NCBI GenBank assembly: GCA_034008185.1
Contig: CM067109.1
Coordinates: 34,256,885 to 34,320,884, forward strand
Source of the DNA: Gorsachius magnificus
Taxonomy: Eukaryota > Chordata > Aves > Pelecaniformes > Ardeidae
Length of the DNA: 64,000 nt
Direction: 5' to 3'
This document shows positions 12,118-24,599 of the stretch, piece by piece (within the stretch, counting starts at the first letter, position 1; every line of letters starts with the position of its first letter). The notes beneath the pieces are model-generated. The model searched no databases. It saw only the letters and a program-made list of their open reading frames with translations, and was not told the DNA's origin. The position numbers were made by a program, and so were the translations under genes.

Positions 12118-12136
12118 TTTTTTTTTTTTTTTTTTT
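12118..12136. repeat. Poly(T) 19
   Basis: A homopolymer of 19 T followed by AAAA. No retroelement body was recognised on either side. Confidence 0.95.
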
Positions 12137-13398
12137 AAAAGAAAAGCTCACTTTGTGGCCCCCTTCTCAAATACAAGTGCCAAATGCTTCAGATACTTCA
12201 CATCCATAGGACTGCTTTTTATAGCAAATTTACTGCACACACACCTCGTTTCAAAACCACCGATCTAAGGTACAAAGCAGCATATTGCTCTCCATCGCAG
12301 TCTCTGTTGCTTTATGCATATAGTGCTATGCACACTTTAGGGGAAAAAAAGGTAGAGAACAGAAGTAGAAAACAGTTGGAGAATTGTCTTTATGATAAAG
12401 TTGTATATACAACTGAAGTAAGTTTCCTTTAACTGCAGCAATGCAGGAAGCCATAACTAGGCTTTTCTTTGTTGATTCTCTCTTCAGCGAAGTATTAGGT
12501 CCCTAAAGGACACTAACAGCACTCATCTATGTGGATGCATAGATACAAATAGCAGCTCAAAATACTAGCTCAACAAAAGCATAAAATTATACCCACTCTA
12601 TTCCCTTCAACTCCACTTTTAGAGATTGACATAACAAGCTAGTTAGCTCTTGTTAGGGATGCCAAAAGCCAAAAGGGCCACAGCAATATGAACAGTGAAA
12701 CAACTTCTAAAGCCACAATGTGAAAGACGCAAATGTGTTTACCATCTCCAATTAATTAAGTCAATAATTAAGAAAATTAAAAAAAAAACAACAACCAAAA
12801 ACCCAAACCACAATAAATCAGCCTGAAGTCAAATATAAAAGCTTGTTCTGTAATTGAAGCACTAATCTCTTGACTACAAAGTTGAAAATGTAGTTACAAA
12901 GGATGAAAATGAAAACACATACAATCTTAAATTACTAGATGACATGTATAGCTACTAAAGTGGCATTTATCCAAAAGATCTTTCCGACAATCTCCTTTCT
13001 GTTTTGAGAAGAGGAGGAACAGACAGTGTCTGGCACATCTAGTAAATTACATCCATCCCCTCAGAGAATGTAATAATAAATAAATCCAAAAAATGCATCA
13101 CCTCAGAGGTCTTGATTTAGTAGCTAAGTGACTGTCTCAGTTTTTTCAACTAGAATCTCATGTGAAAGTATTTCTCTGGGCAAATTCTACAACTTCCTTT
13201 CCCATCTCAAGCTAACTTACCTGACTGATTTAAAAACTAAATAAAAATAAAGGCTAGCTTGTTCATTGCTTGAACAGTAACTTAATTCGATATGGAAGCT
13301 GATACCGCCAGCCAAGAAGGTTTGTATATACGACGTCTCTTTTGGAATCCCCACAGAAACCCAGTCAATTTAGGTCAGATAGAAGTAACAGTAAGAAA

Positions 13399-13429
13399 GG
13401 GGGTGGGGGTGGGAGTGGGGGGGGGGTGG
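13399..13429. repeat. G-rich tract, potential G-quadruplex
   Basis: Runs of 5, 5, 3 and 10 G are separated by single T or AGT spacers, which meets the pattern of four G-runs with short loops on the + strand. Confidence 0.85.
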
Positions 13430-13859
13430 AGTAAGAATAAAAAAATGCCAAATGGCAATTTTGCATGCTTCTTAGAGTCTCCATTTGAGCTGAATAGAGT
13501 GTCACATTATTTTTATATGACTGTAGACAGGCATGAGGTTAGGATATCAGCATAGGTTAGAATTAGATTGCAGATAACGATGCGAGCACAGCACACAAAT
13601 TCTCTCTTAAGGTCAAGAAGTCAAGTATTAAAAAAATTAAGGTTGGTATGTAGAAGAACAATCTTGACTTCATTTTTGCGGACACGTGTCATGGTTTCCC
13701 CATATGCCTAAGCTTCTAAGACTATTAGACTAAGACTCCATGATCTTCCAAGAATCTCATTCCTACAGCAATAGAAAGAATTAAAGAGAGTAGCTCAAGC
13801 AATCTTGACAGCATATTCTGAAGTCCTGTTCTTAATAAGAGACATTCCAAGATACTTAC

Positions 13860-13900
13860 TCCCATCTTTTCTGCAGATCTCTTTCCCCCACCCACAATTT
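13860..13900 (-). other. Candidate 41-nt exon
   Basis: On the - strand the acceptor 'cttgatctcttttgcag' is followed by 41 nt and then a donor, GGGA|GTAAGT. Read from its first base it encodes KLWVGERDLQKRW and leaves 2 nt. This is the phase required by the 180-nt candidate exon at 9980-10159, which begins with 1 nt. A second frame (IVGGGKRSAEKMG) is also open but does not join in frame. No family was recognised. Confidence 0.3.
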
Positions 13901-15504
13901 CTGCAAAAGAGATCAAGAATACAAACACAAAATTTACCAGTTTACCCAGAACATTTTCAGCAATTTTTACTCCCCATCCATATTGAAATCTGGGCTTAAG
14001 GCATTTAAGTCAGTAACTGTTAAACAGGTAGGTACAGGACAAGCCACAAAAGGCACCAGCTTACAAAGCAATAAACATTTACCGTATGTTAGAATACTGC
14101 TGCAAATAATCAGATGATTATTTGCCAAAGCAGGAAATGATAAATTGGTATTACACATAAAAAATATACTATTAGTATGATGGAATGTAAGTGATTATGA
14201 ATACTGAATTCATTTAGAAAGCTTTTAATTAGGGCATCATTGCAGTTTATTTCATATATGTACACCTGCAACTGAAAGGTTTCTCATTTTCTACAGTGAT
14301 ACATTGCCAAAACAGAGCTGCAATTCTTATCACCACCAACACTAAAATAAAAAGGAGGAAAAGTACTCTCAAGCAGCAACTCCTTACTCTGTGGTATCAA
14401 TTCCTGAACTTGGTCCTATCACAGAACATACCTATGTAATACATAGCTGTTACAGGACAAGCAAAGTATTTTAATTACTTCATGTGGTTCTACTACCAAA
14501 CCTATGCAAATCTGGCTCGTTTTTAGCGCCAGTCCCACTGCAAGCATCTCATGAACTGGGTAGTCCTGGAAGACTTTCACAGAAGCAGCATTAACAGCAG
14601 AATGCCAGCAGATCTTTCTTTTTTCAGATGCTGGGTGAGGGGATCAACTTGTGCACATATTTCTGGAATGACCACCACCACCAATCTCTTCAAGGATACT
14701 CTTCAAGGAAAGGAGGGGAAAAAGATTTAAAAAAACAAACAAACAAAACACACCAAAAAAAACAACCAAAAGCAGCAGTACAACTCTGTTCTCAGCAGGT
14801 GATTCTGTCTGTCTCGAGCTACACAATTTTTTTTCCCCTTAAGCACCTGAAACACATCCTATTTTTCTAAGTCTATGCATTCCTTTAATTAGAGTTCTGA
14901 ACAGAACGCCTCCTGCCTGGGCAAATTTGCTTTATGTAATACACAGGGATTAACTATACAAATGAAAATCAGAAGACGCCAGGACTGTATTACTGCTTCT
15001 AAAATTGTTATGGTGTAGCATATTTGCGAACAGCATGTACCTCAGCACTTATATTGCTATGCTCACATTTGAAAAAATGTAAGAAGAAAGATGCTCAGTA
15101 GATCTTTCCTACAGTTCAAGCATAGCTCTGAAGATTAAGGCCTACATATAAACACTGTACCACAATAGCCAAATGCAATTAATGCCTGTAAACATGGATC
15201 CTTGAAACACACAAGCAGGTTTTTCTGTAGAAAACAAAGCTTCCCATAACTCTGATACATGTCTTTCAAAGGAACATCAGTGCACACAACAGTATCTGCT
15301 TATATTTTTAAGGGTAGAACAGTTCACATCACCCTCTTTGAAGGCAATATATGAGGTACTTGCCAAGACCGCTGTCTCTACTGTTCAAACTTCATTTCAT
15401 TTTACATTTCTGCATTTCAGACAAGAATTCCAAAGTAAACATCAACTTCCCATCATCTACAATTTTTAATCTTGCTGATTCCAACTGCTCCTCACAGAAA
15501 CATA
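13901..15504. other. Unassigned AT-rich sequence
   Basis: No gene was recognised. An A/C-rich tract lies at 14729-14772. A short CpG-containing stretch occurs at 14518-14530. Nothing else could be supported. Confidence 0.4.
14729..14772. repeat. A/C-rich low-complexity tract
   Basis: Degenerate (AAAC)n/(AACC)n simple sequence, same orientation as the tract at 11399-11465. Confidence 0.85.
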
Positions 15505-15726
15505 AGAGGTTTCAGTTGAATATGAGGAAAAACTTCTTTACTTTGAGGGTGACAGAGCACTAGAACAGGCTGCCCAGGGGGGTTGTGGAGTCTCCTTCTC
15601 TGGAGATATTCAAAGCCCACCTGGATGATGTCCTGCATGCTCTAGGTGAACGTGCTTTAGCAGAAGGGTTGGACTAGATGATCTCCCGAGGTCCCTTACA
15701 ACCCCTGCCATCCTGTGATTCTGTGA
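15505..15726 (+). mobile_element. CR1 LINE, 3'-end fragment
   Basis: The segment contains CR1 3' landmarks in order: a 'gaggaaaaacttcttta' block, 'aacaggctgcccag', 'gttgtggagtctcc', 'ttggactagatgatct' and a terminal 'catcctgtgattctgtga'. These are the 3' end of ORF2 and the 3' untranslated region of the commonest bird LINE. The copy is severely 5'-truncated, as is normal for CR1, and has no target-site duplication, also typical. A neighbouring short open frame (15351-15563) partly overlaps it by chance. Confidence 0.93.
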
Positions 15727-18700
15727 AACACTGAAATACCTGTTAACCTCCTTCCAATCCCTTAGCTTTGTACATGCATGTTCTATTATCAGATACCTTC
15801 TGCAGCTCTGCTAATGGCATGACAACAGAGCTTTTCATTCAGTACTTAGAGCAAAATTCCCTGCTTTGCCCTAAAATACGGTTGTCCCTCAGTCATTGAC
15901 TGCCACCATTTATTTACTCCTTTGCTGGCATGAGAGCTGACTAAACCGCACCAGAGGTCAGCTAAATGCTTGAGAGAACCAAATACCAATTCTGTTAAAT
16001 TCCTCGTTTCACTCCACTGTCCTGCAGTAACTTTAACAACACTTCCACTTCAAGGAGCACACCAAGTTTACTCTGCTCCCAAATCTGAGAAAGGTCTCAG
16101 TGACATGTGCATACCTTGTTTTCTTGAGTCAGGAATTTATCTCCAGAAGAAGGACATTTCCACAATCACCACACTTTAAGATGACTCTAGCTTTTATTAC
16201 AGCAAAATGAATTATGAAAAGACCTCAACCTGCTTATGGCACAAAAGTTAATTACTTGCCATAGATGTTCCCCACCTCAAACTCTACCACTATCAGACAA
16301 ACAAAAGCCACTGTCCCAAATTAAGTGGGTTACTTTTCCAGATAAGCAACTCCCAACTGAACCGAAAAATGAGAAAATTTAGTATCGTGGCTACAGTCTC
16401 TCTCCCACACCCATGGAATGTCCAAGAGAGGAGCATGTTAGAATGATTAGAATATCTGAGTTTGTTTTCATGCTGAAGTGATTTACAGTTTCACAGCACT
16501 TTACAACTCTCTGCACTGGATATTTTAGAGGCAGAGTGTGTTATTTCTGTGTCTTCCAGTAGCTCCTGTCTAGCTTTCACACAGAAATACAAAGGCAAAT
16601 TTTGACCAAGGAATCTTTAATATTTAATTAGGACAAGAGAATGCCTTGCAGAACACCTGGTAAGCAAGCTGAGCAAGGCAAGCCATGCTCCCTAAATTAG
16701 CTCAGATGAGACAGACTTTGCAGTTAAATGAGTGCCTTATACTGCCAGTTGTTTTTCCATCTTAGTCCTACAGGTGAGCAAATACGGATTATGTTGGAAG
16801 GTTTATTTTTATTTAAAGATGACTCAAAGTGGCCAGATTTATTACAAGATGACAGACGTGACTGATTTAGTCAACTAAAATAAAGGATTTGTACCACAGA
16901 TAGTGAAATTAGAGTTATAGCAATGATATTTGCAAAACAATCACAAGAGCAATGTCTAGAGCTGTAATGTTTTATCCAAGAAGGTTTCACATATAAATAA
17001 GAAAAGTACAGATATAAAAAGAAAACAGAACCCACTGCCACTGCATCATGTTTTAATACTGATTTATTTCTTTGTCCTACGCATAATACACCTACGTAGG
17101 CAAAAGAATGAAAATCTGTAATTCCCTGCCAGAGTAAAAAACATGTAGAAAATTGCTTTTGATGAGGATTTGTCATTTAAGTGGCACTTGCTTTGGCAGC
17201 GTGCAGAAAACAAAAAGTAAACAGAATCAGTGAAAAGATTTTCTTTAAAAGTAAATTGGAAAGACAGAGCATGCTGAAAGAAGCAGGACTTTAACTGGCC
17301 TTTAAGCAAAGCACCTTTTCGCTTACCTGCAGGTAAATCTATTAAAAGATCCCTTTAATGTATTACAACAGTAACTGATGAACTGGTCCCTGCCTCTCTC
17401 CTACCTGAGCAGAGATAGAACTTCACAGAACATGCTCTCATTAGTTCCCAATGATGAAAAGGAGGAGGATACTTCAGGCATTCCTTCAAGCAGCATGCAC
17501 CACACCAACACCCAAATACCTCACCTGCAAAAAGTTTCAGCAGTTATATTTGAGAGCTGACACTGCTGTGTCAACACAGCACTTAAGAGAGGCCCAAAAG
17601 CATGGGGCACCTCCTATGCAGCTGCTTGGTCTACAAAATGAAGCTCAAGGAATATGAGAGAGAGGAAGATGTATTAAAATTTTAGCAAAATTGGAGAAAG
17701 AAAAGACAGTTTGACACGGCTCACAAGAACTTACAGAAGACAAACTGACTTAGAATTTGATATAAATGAAAAATGCATGTCAAAGTATCATCACAGTATG
17801 CTGCTACTAGGTGTACCATTCTTCATATCCACAGTGCAGCATGATCACTCTGTGTTTTACATAACATTCCAAGTTTCATTATACTACTAATCAGTAAGTT
17901 ATTTTTCCAGATGTGGATACATGACAGGCTTCACTTGTAAAAGAAAGTTCTGGCTTGCAAATGATTTAATGAAAAGTCACAAAATTGGATATGCCAAGCC
18001 TAATCCTATCTGATATTGTGCGACTAAACTGAAACAATCTAATTTTCCCTAATCCTCCCTTGAAAGAAGGAAATAACTAGGGTATAGTTCACTGAAAGTT
18101 ATAACTGTGTATGTTTAAGATCTGCTACAGACACCTCAAAGATTAACAGCAAGGAAAAAAAACCCACCTGACAGTTCATGCATAGCAAGGGAAATGGCCT
18201 TAGAGGATTCAGATATGCAAGACACTAGAATAGCTTTTAAGATGACAACTAGTCTGCTCCTTTACAAAGTCTGTGCTACCATCCTTTTTCGGGAAGCTGT
18301 GTTAAATCAAAGACAAAAATCCTGACTGTAATAATATTTGTTCTAATTGGGCTCAGAGGACATTCTTTGAGTACACACAAGCTCATGCTTGAAATGGAAG
18401 AGTAGGGAAGGAGCAAGTCAGTTATCCGTGTAAAAATGCAGCTGACAAGAGCTGCAGGGGTTGAAGTAACTGCCCATCCACCTGCCTGGTGCATGTGCCT
18501 TGGCCTAAATACCGCATTTTCATTAAAAGCATATTCTTCTCTTGTGGATCAACACTAGATTGACACACAGAAAATACTGCTCCAACACAGACAGCTGACT
18601 GCAGCTGTACTCTCTCACATATTAGACAAAAGCTAACTGAGGGCAGGAGCTGATACTGCTAACAGCAGCAACGGCCACCACTGAAATAAATAAAACCCAT

Positions 18701-18889
18701 TGAATTACTGCATAAAATGCTTTACATACACACAGAGGCAAATAATTACTTGAAGCAATCTCTTAGCCTCTTTTTATGTTAGAAAATGGGAGGAAATGTC
18801 ATACTAAGTATCGCCACATAATCACATCCCTGGCACGGATACTCTGGAGCAAGGAAGACGTACCCTTGATCACGTCAGAGAACAATTAA
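15727..18889. other. Unassigned AT-rich sequence
   Basis: No gene or repeat was recognised. A - strand donor-like CTGCAG|GTAAGC lies at about 17325, but the upstream segment bounded by the best acceptor (about 17412) has stops in all frames. A similar weak donor lies near 16108. Neither was promoted to an exon. Confidence 0.4.
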
Positions 18890-19108
18890 GCCAACCGGAC
18901 ATACGTAAGTCCATGGGCGTTGATGGGATGCACATATGAGTGCTGGGGGAGCTGGCTGACATCCCTGCAAGACCACTCTTGATAATCTTTGATCAATCAT
19001 GGCAACTGGGAAAGGTGCTCAAGGACTGAAGGAATCGCCTGTGAGGGTGACCAAGCACTGGCACAAGTTGCCCAGTGAGGTTGTGGAGCCTCCATCCTTG
19101 GAGATCAC
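18890..19108 (+). mobile_element. CR1 LINE fragment with internal deletion
   Basis: The first half (about 18900-19035) matches CR1 ORF2 around 'ccatgggcgttgatgggatg', coding the KS(M)GPDGMH-type region upstream of the RT core, and continues with 'gtgctgggggagctggctgaca'. It then jumps directly to 3'-terminal CR1 sequence ('gcacaagttgcccagtgagg', 'cctccatccttggaga'). Well over 1 kb of ORF2 that should separate these blocks is missing. The 3' tail is absent. Confidence 0.8.
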
Positions 19109-19180
19109 ACAAGTGTCCCCAAAATGGATTATCCATATTATTTTTAGCATCAGGTGTTGAATTTTCATTGATAGTCTTAT

Positions 19181-19800
19181 TGGGTTTATGTGCTGGCAGT
19201 GGGGTGGCTGCAGGGATGGCCTCTGTGAGGAGGGGCAAGGGCTGCCCCATGCCAAACATGGCCCGTTCCAACGGACCCAGCACAGGGTGCAGCTGAGCCC
19301 CTCAGCCAAGACGGTGGCGTCTCTGGGAAAGCATATTTAGGAAAGGCGAAAATGCTGCACAGAAGAGCGTGAGAGCAAGGAGTGAGGAAAAAAGCGTGAG
19401 GAACAGCACTGCAGACACCAAGGCCAGCGAACGAGAGGAGGAGGTGCTCCAGGCACTGGAGCAGAAACTCCTCTGCAACCCCTGAACAGCCCCACATCGG
19501 GGCAGATAACTACACTGCAGCCCGGGGAGGACCCCATGCCAGAGCATGCGGAGATGCCCTGAAGGAAGTGGCAGCCCACAGGGAGCCCATCCTACTCTAT
19601 ATTTAATTGGCAATAAATTAAATTAATCTTCCCCAAGTTGAGTCTGTTTGCCCATGATGGTAACTGGTGAGTGATCTCCCAGTCTTTATCTTGACCCATG
19701 GCCTGTTCCATGTTATTTTCTCTCCCTGTCCTGTTGAGGAAGAAAAGTGAGACAGCAGCTGGGTGGGGGTCTAGCAGCCAGCCAAGGTCAACCCACAACA
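19181..19800 (+). mobile_element. Solo LTR, avian ERV (TGGGTTTATGTG type)
   Basis: The element starts TGGGTTTATGTGCTGGCAG and ends 'ggtcaacccacaaca', with TG...CA termini. Internal landmarks of this bird LTR family (recognised from memory) are 'ggcctctgtgagga', 'catatttaggaaag', 'gcagacaccaaggcca', 'gaggaggtgctccaggc', 'ggcaataaattaaattaatctt' with a canonical AATAAA at about 19610, and 'tggtaactggtgagtgatctcc'. It is clearly shorter than my recollection of full members, which carry tandem 'ctggagcag' modules in the middle, so internal loss is likely. No target duplication could be found at the edges. Several 60-100-codon frames inside are by-products. Confidence 0.82.
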
Positions 19801-22128
19801 TACACCATCAAGGTTTTAAAAGAAACCAGCCATACTCACAATGAACGACTGACAGAACTGTTCACACTTTGGTTTCACTGAAGTAGTATTGCAGCTGTGG
19901 AATAAAGCAAGTCAGTTTTTGATGCAACTATGCCAATCTAGACCCAACTGAAATTTCAATTTGCAGTGCAGAACAATGTCAGCAAGTAAGGCCCTTGACA
20001 ACTACTACCGATTCATAAAAAAACCCAAAACCCCAACACCCCCAACATCAAATAAAACTAATAACCAGATATTGTAATGCTTGACAAAGATCTTACCTCA
20101 GAGATCAATTTCAAGTACATATTCTGTCAATTCATTACTAATAACTGAATATATATTTAATAACTGAAAAGAGATCATATATTAAATTAATATATATACA
20201 CATACACTGTAACTCAAACTTTTTCTATGCAAATTACTACGGTTTTATGTAGGTCAAGTTGTCTTGATAGGGATGAAAGAAGATGGAGTGAGACACAGAT
20301 GGAGATCTTCATGATTTGAACATCATCCAAAGAAAAGCTTACTGAAAATCACAGTAACTATAGGGAGACAGAGCCCTATTGTGAACATACAGCTGCTTAG
20401 CATTGACCAACGGAATAAATCTTACATGTTACTAGAGAACATATTCCATTCTTTGGAAATATTTGCTCCTGAAAGTGTCTAATAAGAACACAGATTCAAA
20501 AGTACAGGTCCGTCTGAATAAAGAAGTTTTCAACAGTGGCCTTCTAAATTTCAATAAAGCAGCAACTCCATATAGATTTCCTCAACTTAGTTGCTCAAGA
20601 AAAAAGTACTCAGTATTAAATGAACGTACTGCATGACAGAAGTAAATCAAGTTCAAAAGAGGGTACAAAACTCATGAACTATAAACAGAATAGAAGTATG
20701 AAACAACAAAAGCTACAGAAAACTAGCCAGTTTTAGGAAAAAAACAAAGTAACACTAACGTGACTAAGACATGAGATTACCCCAGTAATAGTATTTGTTG
20801 ATAAGCAAAAATGGGACTGGTAGAAAAAATAAAACAAACCCAGAAGACTGCAAGTACCAACTGTAACAGCTCTAACATTCTCATACTTATGGGCAGTATT
20901 GTCAAAATAGCACTCCTCCCCTCCACCCAGACGTAAAAGGTTTTGACAAGACAAGGTTAGGTCACAGACCCAGTTATTTGAACTAAAAGCAGGGAAAATA
21001 TCTTTCCTTTAATTTCCCCCCTCCCACCACTTCCTTGCCATTGTAACAGACAAGAAATGCCCAAATTTGAAATCAGAGACTGCCCGACTAGAGCAATGGA
21101 GAAAGAAATTAATGAGAACAACTTTGAGGAAAATATGGTCTATGTTGAAAGTTGATTCGTTGAAGAAATGAAAAATTGAGACCGGCTAAACAGATAGAGA
21201 TACAAGATAGAGAAAAAGTCAGCCTGGGTAAGAACCAACAGGGAGGATGAGGATTTGGAGCCATGGGGACAGGAATTAACAGGCAGCTCTGCCCACAGCC
21301 AGAAGGGTCCATTAACTTGCTTCCAGAAAATCTTGGCAGTATCAAGAACTTCAATGACAAAGGTGGCTTTAATCCATGGTTACCCATTTTTTTGGCACAC
21401 GTACTTGTCCATGAAGATCACCAACAAACCTTAGTAACTACATATGGTATCTTAGAGCTGGAACTGCCAACAGCCCAAGAAACATGAACCTTGAGAAACT
21501 TTAATGTTGTATTTCACGGTGAATACAAATTCTTCAAAAAGCACTTAAGTATAATGAGATAATAATTTATAGTCTATTTTGCAACTCTAAATGGATAGTC
21601 AAAAAAAAGGAAAAAAAAAACTATTTATAGCAGCAAAAACCTGCAAATTGCCTGAAGATGACAGAAAACTGCACTTACGCAAATAAAGACAGTTGGATTT
21701 GAGATTAATTAAATCATTAATCCTTTTTGTTTGCAAGTCATTTTCAGAAAACACTTCAGCTTACCATTAGGAAAGTACTGTATCTGAAATATTTTATACA
21801 AGCCACCTTCAACATTTTGGCATTGCTTCTATATTAATAAGAAAAATACTTATTCTGCAGGTTCTGAAGCTTTTTTTGGTAAATTTTTTTTTGTTAAAGC
21901 TCATTTTCCAATGTGAGCCCATTTTAAAACCTTCTTGACACCACCTTATTCTTTCACTCCTTACTGTCATACAGGGTGCTGAAAAAGGCAAAGATGTTAG
22001 GCTATGAAGCACTAGGAGGTAGGTCTCCTGAAACTAGTAAAATCAATGGAATATGTTTGTCCAAGGCCAGCTGCTTTTGATTCACAGTGTTAGGCTCTTA
22101 ACACTAGATACTACAGAACATTACTAAC

Positions 22129-22198
22129 CTCATCTAGAGGTTCCTTCCTCATGCAAAAACAATACTTCCAGCTCTCTGTGGGGACTGTGACATGGCAA
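22129..22198 (-). other. Possible 70-nt exon (weak)
   Basis: On the - strand 'ctggggcttttacag' precedes 70 nt ending GATGAG|GTTAGT. The frame after the first base is open for 23 codons (starting CHVTVPTESWKYC, ending PLDE). The same frame stays open upstream to about 22285 with several CpGs, so a longer exon with another acceptor is possible. The donor is only fair and no family was recognised. Confidence 0.22.
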
Positions 22199-22520
22199 CT
22201 GTAAAAGCCCCAGCGCAGATTTTCTAAGGTACCCAAGCACTGATGCTGACTCGAGAGCACTTGCTTAATACTGCTACACTATGCTGAAGCTTTATTTCAC
22301 TTTATCCTTGAGATATAACACCAGTGTCACAGTTCGTACACTATTTTCCCAATTTTAATATTACACAATTCAAGTATCAGAGATGTCAATAAAGGAAGCA
22401 CTTGTAATGAAAATTGACTTCCCTAAAGAGACAGAGTTATACCAGGTCTGTTAGATCCATTTCCTACCTAGTTACTGTTTCTGGATCCAGGGCAAGGCCA
22501 TTTCAAAAATAAATTGAAAA

Positions 22521-22561
22521 GGAGGGGTGGGTGGGGGGTGCGTGAGGGGGCAGGGACAGGG
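22521..22561. repeat. G-rich tract
   Basis: Runs of 4, 3, 6, 5 and 3 G lie within 41 bases. It is a simple-sequence tract with G-quadruplex potential on the + strand. Confidence 0.8.
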
Positions 22562-24599
22562 TATGACAACATGGGACAACAACAACAAAACCACAAAACC
22601 AGCTAGCAAAAGCAACTACCCTGAAATAAGAAAAAAGTAGCCAACAAAAAAATGCATATTCTACACAAATATGTACTTTAACTACTGTATTAAAACACAC
22701 TTTAAACAGAACTTACAGACTGATTGACGAAGTTTTTATAGGACACACTTCTTTCAAAGCCCTGATAATCACTTAAATCCCATGTTAGCTTCAAAAAAGT
22801 TCACACAACCTCAATAACATACCTGCTCAAAATACGCCACCAAACCTCCCGCTACAGTGCACTCTTACTCTACAGTTAAGGGCACATCTCTAAGCATTAC
22901 AGAGCTAACAAGTTTTATACTGACAGCAGTGCAAAGAAATCCTCTTTTAAGGTATGAGGATATTTCCAGTAAAGCCGAAGATTAGTTACATAGGAATATT
23001 TATTTATGCTTAGACTCTTAAGGAAAAGTAACAAATAAAAGTTAATGGTTTAGGCACCTTCCTGAAGCTCAAGGCTGTAAAACACAATATGGTAAGAATA
23101 AAACATTCGCATAATGAATCCACTGAGAATACCAGCAAGTTTTGTGCTACTTTATTATCCAAAAAGTGAAAGAACTGATGCTAGAAGCTAATTACTTACT
23201 CCCAAGCAGCAAAAACAGGATAAAACCAAACCTCAGTACAAGCAAGAGTACAGCCTTGGGAACACCAAAGAATCAAACATTTCCACAAATCACAGATCCT
23301 CTCCCATGGTCAATCAGTAAGACTAAGCACAGACATCTGAGGAAAGCTACATCACTTCAAAACAAGTTTTCCAAAATAGATTGATTCTTATCAATCAAAA
23401 CCATGCTTGCAATTCATTTCTGAACCAGCACCTAGTGCAAGCAATAGTCACAAGTAATCAAATGAACAGACAACTTCCTTCCTACATTAGCTAACTATGG
23501 AATACCTTTCTCAGCAGGTGAAAGGACCGCGAAGAAACAACACTGTATCAAAAAGAATCATTACTGCAATGCACAAACAAGACCCACAAGGTTATCACAA
23601 CTGTCGAACAACAAGACGATCTGACTTTTGCAAGCAGCCAAAAACCGTTCCCAATTCCTTAACATGTTGCTAGCTCTGATGCCATTAAAAAAAAAAAAAC
23701 TAAGTAAAAGACTAAGTATTCCGTTTTGCTTCCAGTTTGATTAGATTCAAAAGCCAACTAAAGCAAGCAGAAGAACTGAATTATCACCAATTCACTACAC
23801 ATGCTCACAATTTCCACTGATACGTATCATGAGTACAACAGTACATGAATCGATATAGACAACGTAGTATTGCATTATCTACCTGTATTATCTTCACACA
23901 TCCTTAGGAAAAAAAAAGACTAAGTATCACATGACACCAAGACTACTGTTAGAAGACCAACCTACAAATCAGAGATGTCTTTTGAAGACCATATAAAAAT
24001 CGTAATGGGTCTCTAAATGCAGCTCTGAATAATCCACACCCCCCAAGCAAAATGAAGATTTGGTAGCTATTTGCTTTGTTCAATTCAATTTCTTTTGAAG
24101 ATGAAATGGATCACATTAGATAAAAGCAGTTTAAAAGAAGCAATGAGTATTCTATATCCTATGGGGGAAAAAAGCTGGTATCAAACTTATCAGGATAAAA
24201 GCAGAATATGGTCCAAAACTGAGGCAGGCAAATACAATGTCCTTTTTTTGTTTGATAACTCTTTTTAGAAAGGTAGGTGGCAAAGTTTCACTGCAACATA
24301 CTCTTTTTCATGTTATCTGGTCATTACTGATCTTTTCTCGGGTCAGATATTGTCTAAGCTTTATCAGCTTTTTCACCACACAACAGCAATATATACTCAT
24401 TATGTATACTTCTGCTTTGAAAAGTGGTATGACTATGAGCCTGAAAAAGACCTCTTTTTTTTTTTATACCAAAAAGAAGCCTGCTCTGAAATGTTCTGTT
24501 TGCCATCTCCACTTTAAACTCTGGCCCAACCCCCTCAAATTCAACAAACCACGAGGTGTATTGGTAGCCCTGTGGAGGACATTTCATTTGAGGAGCTAG

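Larger units (their letters stand above)
10160..13859. other. Unassigned AT-rich sequence
   Basis: No gene or transposon family was recognised. It contains an A/C-rich tract (11399-11465), T19 (12118-12136), an A/C-rich tract at about 12778-12812 and a G-rich tract (13399-13429). The + strand is visibly A- and C-rich. Confidence 0.4.
19801..24599. other. Unassigned AT-rich sequence
   Basis: No transposon was recognised. It includes an AT-rich stretch with TATATA (20140-20205), a G-rich tract (22521-22561), an A-run near 23690 and one exon candidate (22129-22198, - strand). The + strand remains A/C-rich. Confidence 0.4.

Noticed and set aside
14095..14125. Possible 17-nt - strand microexon near 14.1 kb
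   Set aside because: The donor is weak (GTAAAT) and its phase cannot join the better-supported candidates.
17310..17412. - strand segment between a good acceptor (about 17412) and CTGCAG|GTAAGC
   Set aside because: Stops in all three frames. It could be non-coding but cannot be supported as a coding exon.
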